Of a stretch of 64,000 bases of DNA, positions 47,151 to 59,173 are shown piece after piece. The DNA comes from Halicephalobus mephisto (lineage: Eukaryota > Nematoda > Chromadorea > Rhabditida > Panagrolaimidae): positions 62,001-126,000 of the forward strand of contig SWDT01000024.1 in the NCBI GenBank assembly GCA_009193035.1, in the 5' to 3' direction. The notes under the pieces are model-generated. The model searched no databases. It was not told the origin of the DNA and worked only from the letters and a program-made list of their open reading frames with translations. Both the position numbers and the translations under genes were made by a program. The first letter of the stretch is position 1. Every line of letters starts with the position of its first letter.

Positions 47151-49902
47151 GTTCCCTATCCGTTATTTATCAAAAAAGCACTAAAATAAATGTAGAATAG
47201 TCAAAGAATCCTAGAGTCAGTTATCTACAGTTAAAACAGCTGTTAAAATTGGACATCCATCAATTAAAAAAGTCAAAGTTGATTCTTTTCCAAGTTTTTG
47301 GTTTTTTTTAAATATTAAAAATATAAATTAAATCTAAGTTAATTCTACTTATCAAGAAAAGTGGGAACATAATTCAATGGATTTTCCGGAAGGTGTTTTT
47401 AGAGTCCGGGTCCTGAAATGGAAAGCTCTGAAAATAACGTTTATTGTTTTTTGAGCGAGATAACTATGAATCCAGTCCATTATGAAATCCTACTTTAATC
47501 TGCCTGTTGACGTTTTAGATTAGTTTTCGACTTTCTAGAAATTAAAACCAGACTAGGAACGTTTACGGAAATGTTGCTGTTATCTCGACAATTATCGTAA
47601 ATCACGTTAACTGGAGTAATGTACTGTGAAATGGTTCGTCATTTTGGTTCTCGGGGATAATGATGCACTGGAAGGAAATTACCGAGAATTAAGGAATTTT
47701 TTCTCTGAAATGGTATCAGTTGCAGCTATTCTTGTTAAATTTTCTTAAAACTTTTCTGGCTCAAAAAAGCAAATCGTTACTATCACAGTGCAACGGTAGG
47801 AACTTGTTCTGTTGAGAATACCCTTAAACACGACTATCAGCAAGAATGACGATGACTGTTTGCAATTCCGTGGACGTTTGGATGTTGTTACCGAGCCTCG
47901 ATGGAAGGCAATTCAGGATCTACACTGTTGAATTCATCGTACTTTTTATCTCCTCCAGATCCTTTATCTTTGTAATGTTCATCCGCTCGAACAGGATCTA
48001 ATTCGGATACATGGATGTGCTGTGTTCGTTCTTGTGACCTGCTTATCCCAGGGACTGAATCCACCCTGACACTCTAGTTACAACTAGTTATCAACAATCC
48101 CCTAGTTAAAAGCCCATGCTTTGCAATACTAGTTCCGTTTGTATCACCTGAGATCCACTCGTATTTCCCAAATCCGTCCAAACAAAGAGCACCTGAGTGT
48201 GTCCATCTAGGCGGCACCGGGCAAATCCATGCACCCTCGCTCTCTCGCTGACCAAACAGAGTAATACGAATTTCGAGCGAACAGGTCTCCTTCCTTTTTT
48301 GGTTTTCAGATTTCATAACTGCAGTTGCACGTTTTGGTTTTTTGAAAGAATTTCTGTTGTCATTTGAAAGCACTTTCCCTTGACGACAGAAGTGACGAGT
48401 TCTAGAAAGTAAAGTAAGTTTTATAAAACTTGAAAATACCAAATTAGTTTTGGGGACATATGTTTATATATAAAATATGTCAAATTGGATATGATGTAGT
48501 TGAAAATTTTGTGTTTGTGTGATTGGGGATGACGTGAAGGCGTGTTCTCTCAGTGTCGGACTGGACTCGCCGCAATGACTCATTCCCCTTGTTCCTGATA
48601 TATGATTTTTCATTCTAAAGATAATTCTCAAAAATCATTCATCACCTTACCCATCTTCTTCTTATTCATATATCTCACTCCTCTCACTATATATTTATCT
48701 ATTTATCTATTTTCGAATTTTCTAAATTCCATTCAATTTCAAACAATAATTTTTAGTTTTTTATGTATCGAAACTCCTTTACAAAGTTAATTTTACCCCA
48801 GCAATTCGTACATATCCAACCTTTCTTTTGCTCTCCAAACAATGTTAAAAGTCGGAGTGTAGGAAAATAAACCTCGAAGGAATCGAGAAAGCGTGTTTAC
48901 TTGCTCTCCTTCGCGCTCCCCTGGAACAGTCCTCAGTCCGTCTTCCATGGAGAATTCAGTTATTTGTCCCATTGTGTGACATTTTTCGATACTTATCGAT
49001 GCCTATACATAGCACAATTCATATTGTCGTTAAAATACTGTGCAAAAATACCCAATAAAAAACAAGTGGAATTTGCATACGTGTGATTTTCGTAGTTCGT
49101 GATTAAATCCTCTTTTCGTTATTATTTCCCTCCCGTGAGGATGTTAGTTTGCTCTGGTCTTGTCCTGACTGGCTGTTTCATGCTTTGCATCTTTGTGGGG
49201 ACGTTGAGGTGAGGTAAGAAATGCTCAGCATTCCTGTAAGGATGTCTTCAGAAAAAGTTTAAATTTTAAATCAATTCGAATTCAACCGATATTGAATATA
49301 TTTTTACAGTTCTCTTTTGTTAGATGCAAATAAGCTTGTTATTTTATTTGATATTAAAAATTATAAAATCGAAAATAATTTTAAAAAATCGATTATTGTA
49401 AAAATTTTATTTACAAAGTTAATCTTTGAAGTTTGGCGTTCTGTTCTAAAGATTTCTTTGTTTTATGCAAAAAAAAAGAATAAATGATATAATTTATCGA
49501 TGAATTAAAACAGCTCGGATGTATTGAATACATCGCGTTTAATATACCGACACATTAAATGTAATATCGAAGCGCCGTTTCTGTGTCTGTAGATCAGAAT
49601 AATTTTAATATTTTTTTGTAGATTTCAAGGAAAAAGTAAGTCTTTATACTTTTGACAAATTACTATTTAACTTGAACATACTTTTTATCTTAAATAAAAC
49701 AGTAATATTACTTAAATTTGGTAAAAAATTTTCAAATTCCACAAAATAATCATTGAGTCAGAATAATTTCAAATTTTGAATTTTCCTAGAATATTCTATT
49801 TTTTATTTCATTTAGTTCCGTGATTTCTTGTCTGAATAAATTGTTTACCATAAGTTCACTGAGATGATGTTAAATTTTCCAGGACTGTTGTATCCAGAAA
49901 AC
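47151..49902. other. Long intergenic spacer
   Basis: No firm gene. A minus-strand frame at 48074-48442 (about 120 codons, ...RITLFGQRESEGAWICPVPP...) has coding-like composition in its second half but no partners. The region 48500-48600 is GC-richer. The rest is AT-rich. Confidence 0.55.
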
Positions 49903-51714
49903 ATGAGAGATAGACTCCACGAACTCCAGGTAAGCCTTACTAGTTTACTAATTTCTCTATTTTACATTTTAAAAAACTGAATTTTTATTTTAAATGTTTC
50001 CAGAACCGTTCTTACGGTAATAATACGGTAGTTCAAATGGATCCGTCTTCTGTCGTCTATGATTCCCACACCCCGGCGGAACAGTTCCTGATCCACGTGA
50101 ATGAAATGAAGGAATCTCTGGATGTGCTGCAGCGGAGGATCCAGAACCTCCAGTCGAAGCAGACGATGGTCCTCAGCCAGACCGTTGTGGGTCTGATGGA
50201 GAAGAGGGAACTGGAGGAGTTGATGGACGACATCAAGAAGCACATTAGAAGCCTCAGACCTAGAGTGAAGCAGATCGAGGCGGATCTACAGAGAGACGAG
50301 GCCAGTGGATCCGAGACCTACAGGACCAGTGCCCAGCTGAGAATCCGGAAAAATCAATGCGAGAGACTCAGAAGTCAACTGAACGACATGATGATGTTGT
50401 TCAATCAGACCCAAGTCGAATACAAAAGCAGAGTTTCAAGTAAGTCATAATTAATAATAATCCGAAAAATCACAATAATTTCAAATTTGTCCACAAAAAT
50501 TAATATCCTACTTTGGCATGACTACTAATACAAGATGTTCCAAGTATTTTCGACGGATTACGATAGATTGTAATTCAGTTAATGGATTTAATTTAAATTA
50601 TTTTTTCAAATATTTTAAAATCTCAAATTTAAAACAAAAAATTCTCTTTTTGTTTATTAAAAAACGGTCATTTTTAACTTTTGAAATTTGCCCATTAAAT
50701 TGAATAGAGAGGAATTTTTAAAAAATAATAAAATTAAAAAATATCTTAAAAAAGAATAAAATTTGAAAAATATTTTAAAAGTTGGTGAGGAAAAAACCAA
50801 GGACATTCTGGAATATGTTTGATAAAAACCGGTTTGGATCCAGATCACCACATACTAGATGATAATCGATCAGGTTCCGTCAAAAATATTTGAATCATTT
50901 TTATAATGAATGCAAACTAAATTTCAATTTTTTCTGAATTTTAAAAGAACGTTGACAGTTTATAATTTCAATCTTAATTTCATGAAATATTTTTAATTGG
51001 ATAGCATCTGTTGTGACTTGTCGTAGGGAGAGGTACTTGAGTCTTTATTAGAAATACAGGTCACAATTTCCTATCAATGTAATAAGCATCAACTCAAGAA
51101 GGCAAACCCTATAGAGCTACGGTAGTCGTGCTGAGACCACCTAACCAGGGAGAGCCGTCTGGATGACGCCTCAAGCCCCAACAATATCAGTTGTAAGATC
51201 CTTAAAATTGCAATAATTGTAGAACGAGTGAAACGCCAACTGGAAATGACCGGGACCAACATCTCTGGATCGGACATTGATCAGATGCTGGAATCCAAAA
51301 CCACTGACGTCTTCTACAGACAGATCAACCCGATAAGTGTGGAAGGCAAGATGGCTCTAGAAGACGCCACAAACAGACACAACGAGATTTTGCAAATCGA
51401 ACAAAGCATCAGCGAACTTCAGGAAATTTTCGAAGACATTTTTGAACTTGTTCATCAACAAGTAAGTACAATTAATATCTTTGGAGTTTTAACCTTTCCT
51501 TCAGGGCGAACTAGTGAATCACATCGAAACCAATGTAGACAACGCCCATGAATTCACCCAGACCGGAAGGACTCAACTGAGAACTGCAGTTCAACACAAA
51601 AAGTCCGCAATGAGAAAGAAACTCTGTGTAATCACAATCATCATCGCAGTCCTGGTGATCCTCATTATCATCGCCATCATTTTGGCCATCACGTTGACCG
51701 GGCATGGGAAATAA
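49903..51714 (+). CDS. Syntaxin (plasma-membrane Qa-SNARE)
   Basis: Four exons: 49903-49929, 50004-50439, 51223-51461 and 51505-51714; 303 aa, the usual syntaxin-1-4 length. It starts MRDRLHELQ like other syntaxins. The Habc bundle covers residues about 30-160. A linker with SGSDIDQMLES leads to the SNARE motif, about 190-255 (HNEILQIEQSISELQEIFED to QQGELVNHIETNVDNAHEF), with the zero-layer Gln in HQQGELV. A basic juxtamembrane KKSAMRKK is followed by the C-terminal anchor VITIIIAVLVILIIIAIILA. It mediates fusion of vesicles at the plasma membrane. I cannot decide between UNC-64-like and SYX-2/3/4-like. Intron 2 is 783 bp, long for this window. A TTTTCCAG acceptor lies 21 bp upstream of the ATG. 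Confidence 0.93.
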
Positions 51715-53569
51715 AAAAGATAAAAGTCTTCTGAAGACGGGTTTATCCGAGTGTGTTGAAATTTGAAAATAAGCAATAGCTTCAAAATCAAATCCTACAA
51801 TTTTATTAAATTGTAAAAACTATCATTGAAATAAAAATAGCCTAAAAATATTTTCCAAACAAATTCTACTGCAATGTTCTTTATTAAACTTTAATAATAC
51901 TCGATCAGGACCTTGTTTAATTACTGTACTCCACATGGTGATTTTTTATATAAAATATAACTTTCGTATCTCAGAGAAAATATGAAAGCCAATAACTCAT
52001 CTCCATATTTTTCCACAGGAAATTTAACCTCGTACTGTCTTCCATAGGGACCTTGCAGAAATTTCAAAACATCCCAAAACACGAGTTTTCCGACCATCTG
52101 TTTGTAAAAATATCGAAATCTATTAGTTATGAAATAATTATAATAAAAACGCGAGAAAGTGGTCCAATTCCTGTATTTTCGATATGAAAACTTTAATAAA
52201 TGAAGAATTTTCTGAATAAAGAAATGAGATATCCCCGTAACTCGGATATATCTGTACTGACAAAAAGATGGAATCAGATGATGAACTCAAATTGGTCCTG
52301 AAGAGTTGAATTCACTGACGAACTTAAGATTGATTCAGTAATTTGTTATTTCGATTGATTCTAAGAAGCTAAAAAGTTAAAAATTCTCGGTAATCGAATG
52401 AAATTATTTTAAAATAGATCTTATTTTAGTTTTTTTATAATAGAATCTAAAATTGTTTTTTCCACCATATTTCTCTTAAATAATTTTTATATTATCGTCG
52501 AGTTTTATATAACGTGATTTTTTTCACTATTTTTGTACTTAAATCCCTGCGGAATTGAACTCTAATTTATACTTTAATTTGGAAAAAATAAAACAACTTT
52601 TTCTCTAAAAAGAAATGCAAATTCTCCGACATAATATTCTATTTTTTATCGCTGATCTTTTGTTTCAGTTATCACCAATTAGTGGTTTTTAAAAGAACGG
52701 GAAATAAGCGCTCTTTCCCCAGTAATAACCGACTGCCCTTGTCGCAGAACCTCGTGCTCTTTATTCCATCTAGTCTCCTCCTATCACTTTTTCCTTTTGA
52801 TCGGCCCTGTTTGACTGGTCTAGAAGAGGACAGTCATTTCTGTGGAAAACAATCAGGCGCTCTTTTGCAACACGCTGATCGTTCAGGGCTCGACCAAAGA
52901 TCGCTGCAAAAATTTTTGTTTCTAAAAAACTAAATATAGTTTAATTTTAATGCAATTTTTATTCACTAGTTTTCTATTGATTATTTCCTCGATAGATTAA
53001 TCGATTGGATCCCTCACGATCACTATAACTCCCATCAATCATTCCGGCGGGAATCAATTCCCGACAACGTGTTTCTTTTTCCCCGGCCAAGTTGATAAGA
53101 ACGACCAAAGACAGCAATGAGATTAGAACTGGAAAATAGTCCAAAACTGGTATCATTTGTCTGGCGTGAAGTTTTCAGAAACCTCCTCCCATGTATTTTG
53201 TTTTATTTTAATTATAAAAAAATAAATTTAATCATCTTAATTTCGTCGCGAAAAACCCTATCATCACTGACAACATCGTTTTCGATCTTTTTGGTTGTTT
53301 TAAAATTTTTTATATCGGTTCATAATTATTCGAAAATAAATTTATTTTAATCTCGACACGAAAAACCCTGTTATTAACATTATTTTCGATCGTTTTGAAT
53401 GGTTTTTTATATCTGTTCGACAGAAAAGGGCGTAGAGAACCTGATAAATATAAAAAGAACAAAAATCATTCAGAAATGGTCGGAAAGTACATTGGAAGTG
53501 ATAAAACTAATCGCGTCGGGACCAAGGTTGAACAATTATAATTTTTAAAATAATTGCAGACAGCAAGAG
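51715..53569. other. Intergenic between syntaxin and dpyd-1
   Basis: No supported gene. A GC-richer block at 52700-52900 is partly open on the plus strand without family resemblance. Two related 80-90-bp units lie at 53225-53425. The last 90 bp hold the DPYD leader, with an ATTGCAG acceptor 11 bp before its ATG. Confidence 0.6.
53225..53425 (+). repeat. Tandem pair of ~85-bp units
   Basis: Units at about 53229-53315 and 53351-53425 share TCG(A)CACGAAAAACCCT, ATTTTCGATC, TTTTGGTTG/TTTTGAATGG and TTTTATATCGGTTC/TTATATCTGTTCG. A fragment with TCGAAAAAACCCTCG also occurs near 1590. Confidence 0.6.
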
Positions 53570-56500
53570 ATGGCTCCTCCCGGAATCAAGTACAGTCAAG
53601 AACCTCCAGACATCGAGGTCAGGGAGATATCTATAACATTCAGTTTTTAAACATCATTGTCAACTATTTACTAGAAATAAAATCAATTTTAGAATGTTCT
53701 TGCCCTGAACCCACGAGTGAATACTCACACAAACTTCCGTCCAACTTCCATCACCAAAAAGGATAAGCTCAATTGGAAGAGAAATGCCGACAAGTCTTGC
53801 ACGGTAAGATTACCGTTCACTTCTCAAAAGCTGAATGCCACTTGATCGATTGCAAATTACTTGCATTTAATTTCCACTCTAGACCGCGGAGTTGCTCTTT
53901 AAAGGGTTTCCACTTGGTCCTGAGTGGAGAATGTAAGAAATTTTACATATCGATCAAGTAGCACTCAACCTTTAGTCTATAAACATGATTCCTTTAGAGT
54001 TGCTCGACCCACTACGAGAACGACTTCCGTGACATCAAGCACACGACCCTGAGCGAACGAGGAGCCCTGAAAGAAGCCACCCGCTGCTTGAAGTGCACCG
54101 ATGCCCCTTGCCAGAAGAGCTGTCCTACACAGCTGGACATCAAGGCCTTCATCACTTCCATTTCAAACAAGGTAAGCTTGTTTATTCCACCTGGATTCCT
54201 AGCCCAAATGTTTTTACCAAAAAAATTGAAAAAAATTACTTTCTGGTCATTATTTTGATTCTGGATTAATTTCAAAAAACAATCCTTATTGTGGGAAAAA
54301 AGTTCGCTGCCAGCAGGATTTGAACCTACGCGGGATGAACCCATCAGATTTCAAGTCTGACGCCTTAACCACTCGGCCATAGCAGCAGCGAAGGCAACGC
54401 TGCGTGGTTCACTGATGACATTCGGTGCGCGCACCCTTCGAAAGGAAATAGTATTCAGTTTACACAACTCCTATTATTGTTTCCCATATAAAAGTTCTTA
54501 AAAAGTACAACTTTATCTTCGTTGTAATTAAATCAGTTAAGAATATATGGTAATATTGGTTTCTATATCAAGAAGTTTTAAAATTCAGTTGTGTAAGTTG
54601 AAATTTTCCAGAACTACTACGGAGCTGCGAAGCAAATCTTCAGCGACAACCCTCTAGGACTGACGTGCGGGATGATCTGTCCAACCTCAGATCTCTGTGT
54701 TGGATCCTGCAACCTCTACGCGAGCGAAGAAGGCCCTATCAACATTGGCGGACTCCAGCAGTTCGCCACTGAGACTTTTATGAAGATGAACATCAAGCAG
54801 ATTATCAGTCCAGAGATGATCAAAAACAGGAACCCCGTTCACAATTCGAAAATCGCTCTCTTGGGTTGTGGCCCTGCGTCCATTTCTTGTGCGTCTTTCT
54901 TGGCGAGACTCGGCTATACTGATTTGACTATTTATGAGAAGCAAGATTTCATCGGGGGTCTGAGGTAAGCGACTGACAATATGATGATTTCGCAAGATGT
55001 ACTTCTACCAGACAGCTTTATTGAAAACAAATTCAAAATTCTCCCTACTTTGATCACTATCTCTTTTCCAACAACTTCTCCTCGCCTTTTTCAATAGTCT
55101 AGTGGTTAGAGAACTGGACTCCTAGTCAATGACCCCAAGTTCGGTCCCGCAGCGCTATTCGAAGCTCTCTTGATTTTCTTCAGTAATCTTGTTGAGTCAA
55201 AAGTAGCGCAATAGGAAACAGAATTCGTGTTACTTGTTACGGCTGTTCTTGCCGAAACGAGCGTCAAAAAGTTCTAACAAAGTTTTATCCTCCGACTTTT
55301 TTGAGAATTTGACCGATAGATGTGTTGATTGCAATTTCGCAAACAACGAGTGAATTATTCGTTTCGTTAAATTTTTGTGAGAATTCTAATCCTGGTAATT
55401 ACCTTAGAAATCTCGCATGAATTATTTCCTAGGAGAACTTGAGCAAGATGAAAGTCAAAAATATTTTCAGTTCATCTGAAATCCCTCAGTTCCGACTCCC
55501 ATACAATGTTGTCGACTTCGAAATCCAGCTGGCCAGAGACATCGGAGTCAAGGTTGGAGATTTCCTAAGATCCTCTTACCTTAAATCCAGCTATAATTCT
55601 AGATCGAAACGGGTCGTTCTCTCCACAAAGACGATATCACCCTCGAGAAACTTAGAGCCGATGGCAATAAGGCCGTCTTCGTCGGAATCGGAATGCCGGA
55701 GCCGAAGAAGGTGGGCATCTTTGCAGGACTTGGAATTGAGAACGGGTTCTACACTTCGAAAGATTACCTGCCCCTTGTTGCCAAGGCCAGCAAACCAGGT
55801 ATAGAGCAGCTTTACATCATATTCTAAGCAATTAAATACTTTTAACTTTTGCAAGTGCTTTAGGAATGTGCGGATGTAAGAAGTCCCAACTCCCGAAGTT
55901 GCCGGGACGAGTCATCGTTCTTGGAGCAGGAGATACAGCCTTCGACTGTGCCACCTCCGCCCTTCGTTGTGGAGCTAGTCGGGTTACCGTAGTCTTTAGA
56001 AAAGGGTTCACCAGCATCAGAGCTGTTCCCGAAGAGGTAACCATCCAGACCTCTGCAATTAATTACAATTTAAATTCATGGACTTTTCTAGATGGAAGCG
56101 GCTAGAGAAGAGAAATGCGAATTCATGCCGTTCATGTCTCCCAAGAAAATCAACGTTAAGGACGGTAGAATCGTCTCGATGGAGTTCACGAAAACAGAAC
56201 AGGACCTCGAAGGAAACTGGTACGACGACGAGGAACAGACCCTCACCCTCAAGGCGGACTGGGTGATCAGCGCCTTCGGCTCCACTCTCATGGACGAAAG
56301 CGTCGTCTCTGCCCTCTCCCCGATCAAGTTGAACAAATGGGGACTTCCTGAGGTCAACTCGCAAACTCAGGGGACTTCGGAACCTTGGGTGTTTGTTGGT
56401 GGAGATGTCGGTGGAGTGGCTGAAACTACAGTAGAATCAGTCAACGATGGAAAAACAGCAGCTTGGTATATCCACAAGCACCTCCAAGAACAAGGCGGTT

Positions 56501-59173
56501 TCACTGTCCCTGAGACCCCAAAAATGCCGCTTTTCATGACTGAAATCGACAACGTGGACATCAGTGTTGAAATGTGCGGAATCAAGTTCGAGAATCCATT
56601 CGGACTGGCTTCCGCTCCACCCACTACTTCTGGAGCTATGTGCAGAAGAGCATTTGAACAAGGATGGGGATTTGTCTTGACAAAGACTTTCGGATTGGAC
56701 AAGGTTAGTGGCTTTAAAGTTTTAAGTATTCCTTCAAAAATCCACTTTTATTACAATCGCACTCAATATCATCTCCTAGAAATCGTAGGATAGTGTCCAA
56801 AAATGAATCATTTTTTGAATTTTCAGAGCACTATCTAAAGGTAATCAGCGTAGTAGAAATTGTTTGAATAGTACCTAAAAAGAAAGTTTTTGAATTTCCA
56901 AGATACTATTTGAGATTTCAAATGCTTCAAGGTAATGAAAAGTGATAGGAAACATTGCTAACATATCGAGATCGAAATTGCACATTTCCTAATCCTAGAC
57001 AGACTAAATGGTTTAACATTCTTGCTATGATTGATTTATTTATTGCGATTTCATAGTTAACAATGTAATTACTAGGTAATGAATGCACGAATTCCTGTGT
57101 CAGTCGTTCTAGAGATGCATGACTAAAGAAATTGATCTAGTTGTTTAATATTGGTCCTCGTACAATGATGTTCTCATTGTTTCGAATACTACTTTTAATT
57201 ATTTCTAGATCATTTTCAATAGATAATGAAAAATATAGATCAATTTTAAACTGAATTATCGTGTTGAAATCAAGTAAGGTCATTATCCACATGAGGACCC
57301 AAGTTGCATAATCAAACTTGTTCCTTTAAACAATGCAATTTCGAAAATTTAATTTCATCATTTCTTTACGTGATCATCTGCAAATTGAGAACTACTGATT
57401 TTTATTCCAGGACCTTGTGACGAATGTCTCTCCCAGAATTGTCAGAGGAACAACAAGCGGACCCATATATGGACCGGGACAAGGATCTTTTTTGAACATC
57501 GAGCTGATTTCGGAGAAGACCGCTGAGTACTGGCTCACTTGTGTCCGGGAACTGAAGAGAGATTTCCCGACCAAAATCGTCATTGCTTCCATCATGTGTA
57601 GCTTCAATAAGGTTTATTTGGAAATACACAATTTGGGGAAAGTTATAACTTTCAGGATGACTGGATCGAGCTCGCGAAACGCTCCGAAGAAGCCGGAGCA
57701 GATGCTCTTGAGCTCAATCTCTCCTGTCCTCACGGCATGGGTGAGAGAGGGATGGGGTTGGCCTGCGGTCAGGATCCCTACATGGTCAAGTCCATTTCCG
57801 AGTGGGTCAGATCCGCAGTCAAGATCCCGTTCTTCGCTAAGATGACTCCGAACATTACCGACATTCGAAAGATTGCTGCTGCCGCCAAGGAAGGTGGAGC
57901 TGATGGAGTCACAGCGACGAATACTGTATCTGGTTTGATGCATCTGAAGGCAGACGGTTCAGCCTGGCCAAGTATCGGATCAGAAAAACGGTAAAATCCT
58001 CTTTCTTGGTTAGAATTAACCTTGAAGTTTCCAGAACAACCTACGGTGGAGTCAGCGGAAGTGCAATCCGTCCAATTGCCCTCAGGGCAGTTTCCGCAAT
58101 TGCTAACGCTCTTCCCGGATACCCGATCCTCGCAACCGGAGGAATCGAAAACGCAGAAACAGGGCTTCAATTCCTCCAATCTGGGGCTTCTGTTCTTCAG
58201 GTCTGCTCAGCAGTCCAGAATCAGGACTTCACAGTAATTGACGATTACTGTACTGGTCTGAAAGCCCTTCTCTACCTGAAGGGAGTAGAGGCTCTGAAGG
58301 ATTGGGATGGACAGTCACCCCCAGTCCAGAAGCATCAATTAGGAAAGCCATTGGCAGTTACCAATACAGTAAGACTAGCAGCATAGGTGTAGCTGGGGAT
58401 ACTTCTAGAAGAAGTCCGAGTGTTTTCTTATGAGTTTTTCCGAGTTTTTTAACCTCTAGAGGAAATTACCTCGGATACTTCCTGATCTACACCTATGCTT
58501 CTGTGTTGAATTTTATTATTTTTAAAATTTTTACAGCATTTGCCCAACTTTGGTAAATTCCGTGAACAAAAACAGAAATTGATCCAGGAGAAGCTGTCTA
58601 ACATCGATCTTCTTGACACAAGCAGTGTGGAATTCGCCACTCGTCCTGGAAATGAAGCCCAGAAGATCTACACAATCCAAGACGTCATTGGGAAAGCGCT
58701 GAATGAGATCGGGTCCTACAACGAGCTTGACAACAAACAGCAGAAAGTCGCTCTCATCGATGACGTAAGATTTTCTAAATTCTGAATAATTGAAATTGAA
58801 ATGTATTTCAGGACCTTTGTATAAACTGTGGTAAATGCTACATGGTCTGTAATGACAGTGGGTACCAGGCCATCACTTTCGATCCCGTGACCCACTTCCC
58901 TCATATTACTGACGACTGCACTGGATGTACTCTCTGCTACAGGTGAGTCTTATCCCCAAGCACTCCCAAGATTAATAATGAATGAGAAATATTTTGTTTC
59001 ATCATTTAAATAATACAAGTACGGTATTTTTCAGTGTTTGTCCGATCCCCGAATGCATCCAGATGGTCAAGAAGACAATTCCTCACGTTCTCAAAAGAGG
59101 CATCCCTCCAAAGCCAGCCATCGCAGAACCGACTAAAATTGACGGCACTAGAGTCGTCTTGAATCCAAATTAA
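53570..59173 (+). CDS. dpyd-1: Dihydropyrimidine dehydrogenase [NADP+]
   Basis: Fourteen exons: 53570-53617, 53693-53803, 53998-54171, 54612-54964, 55471-55552, 55603-55798, 55864-56036, 56092-56703, 57411-57611, 57656-57990, 58035-58368, 58537-58764, 58812-58942 and 59035-59173. All phases join to 1038 aa, close to the usual 1025-1060. It is the first, rate-limiting enzyme of uracil and thymine breakdown, a cytosolic flavo-iron-sulfur homodimer. Seen: the N-terminal Fe-S cysteines ([32 protein letters not shown]), the FAD site [20 protein letters not shown], the NADPH site [14 protein letters not shown], the FMN barrel ([33 protein letters not shown]) with catalytic Cys near 687, and two C-terminal [4Fe-4S] motifs at 952-962 and 985-995. 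Intron 3 carries an antisense tRNA gene, intron 8 a hairpin repeat, intron 11 an inverted repeat. Confidence 0.96.
54305..54386 (-). tRNA. tRNA-Ser(TGA)
   Basis: Read on the minus strand, 82 nt. The acceptor stem GCTGCTA pairs with TGGCAGC. The D arm GCCGAGTGGTTAAGGC, anticodon loop CTTGAAA with anticodon TGA, a long class-II variable arm (TGGGTTCATCCC) and the T arm GGTTCAAATCC are all present, typical of tRNA-Ser. There is no intron. It lies inside dpyd-1 intron 3 (54172-54611), antisense to that gene. Confidence 0.95.
55090..55168 (+). pseudogene. Degenerate tRNA-like sequence
   Basis: TAGTCTAGTGGTTAGAG resembles a D arm, GGACTCCTAGTC an anticodon region (CCT-like), and AAGTTCGGTCCCGC a T arm. 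The stems contain mismatches and the acceptor stem cannot be paired, so this is a decayed tRNA or tRNA-derived repeat, in dpyd-1 intron 4. Confidence 0.4.
56787..56925. repeat. Hairpin repeat C, locus 7 (dpyd-1 intron 8, two units)
   Basis: Unit one: AGGATAGTGTCCAAAAATGA, loop TTTTTTGAATTTTCAG, AGCACTATCT. Unit two: GTAGTAGAAATTGTTTGAAT, AGTACC, loop, AAGATACTATTTG. Confidence 0.75.
58380..58499. repeat. Inverted repeat in dpyd-1 intron 11
   Basis: AGCATAGGTGTAG (58380-58392) and CTACACCTATGCT (58487-58499) are perfect inverted copies. The inner flanks extend the pairing imperfectly to about 40 bp (AAGTCCGAG against CTCGGATACTT). It occupies most of the 168-bp intron. Confidence 0.75.

Noticed and set aside
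48074..48442. Minus-strand 122-codon frame between collagen and syntaxin
   Set aside because: No splice partners, no family, uncertain start; kept only as a remark in the interval entry.
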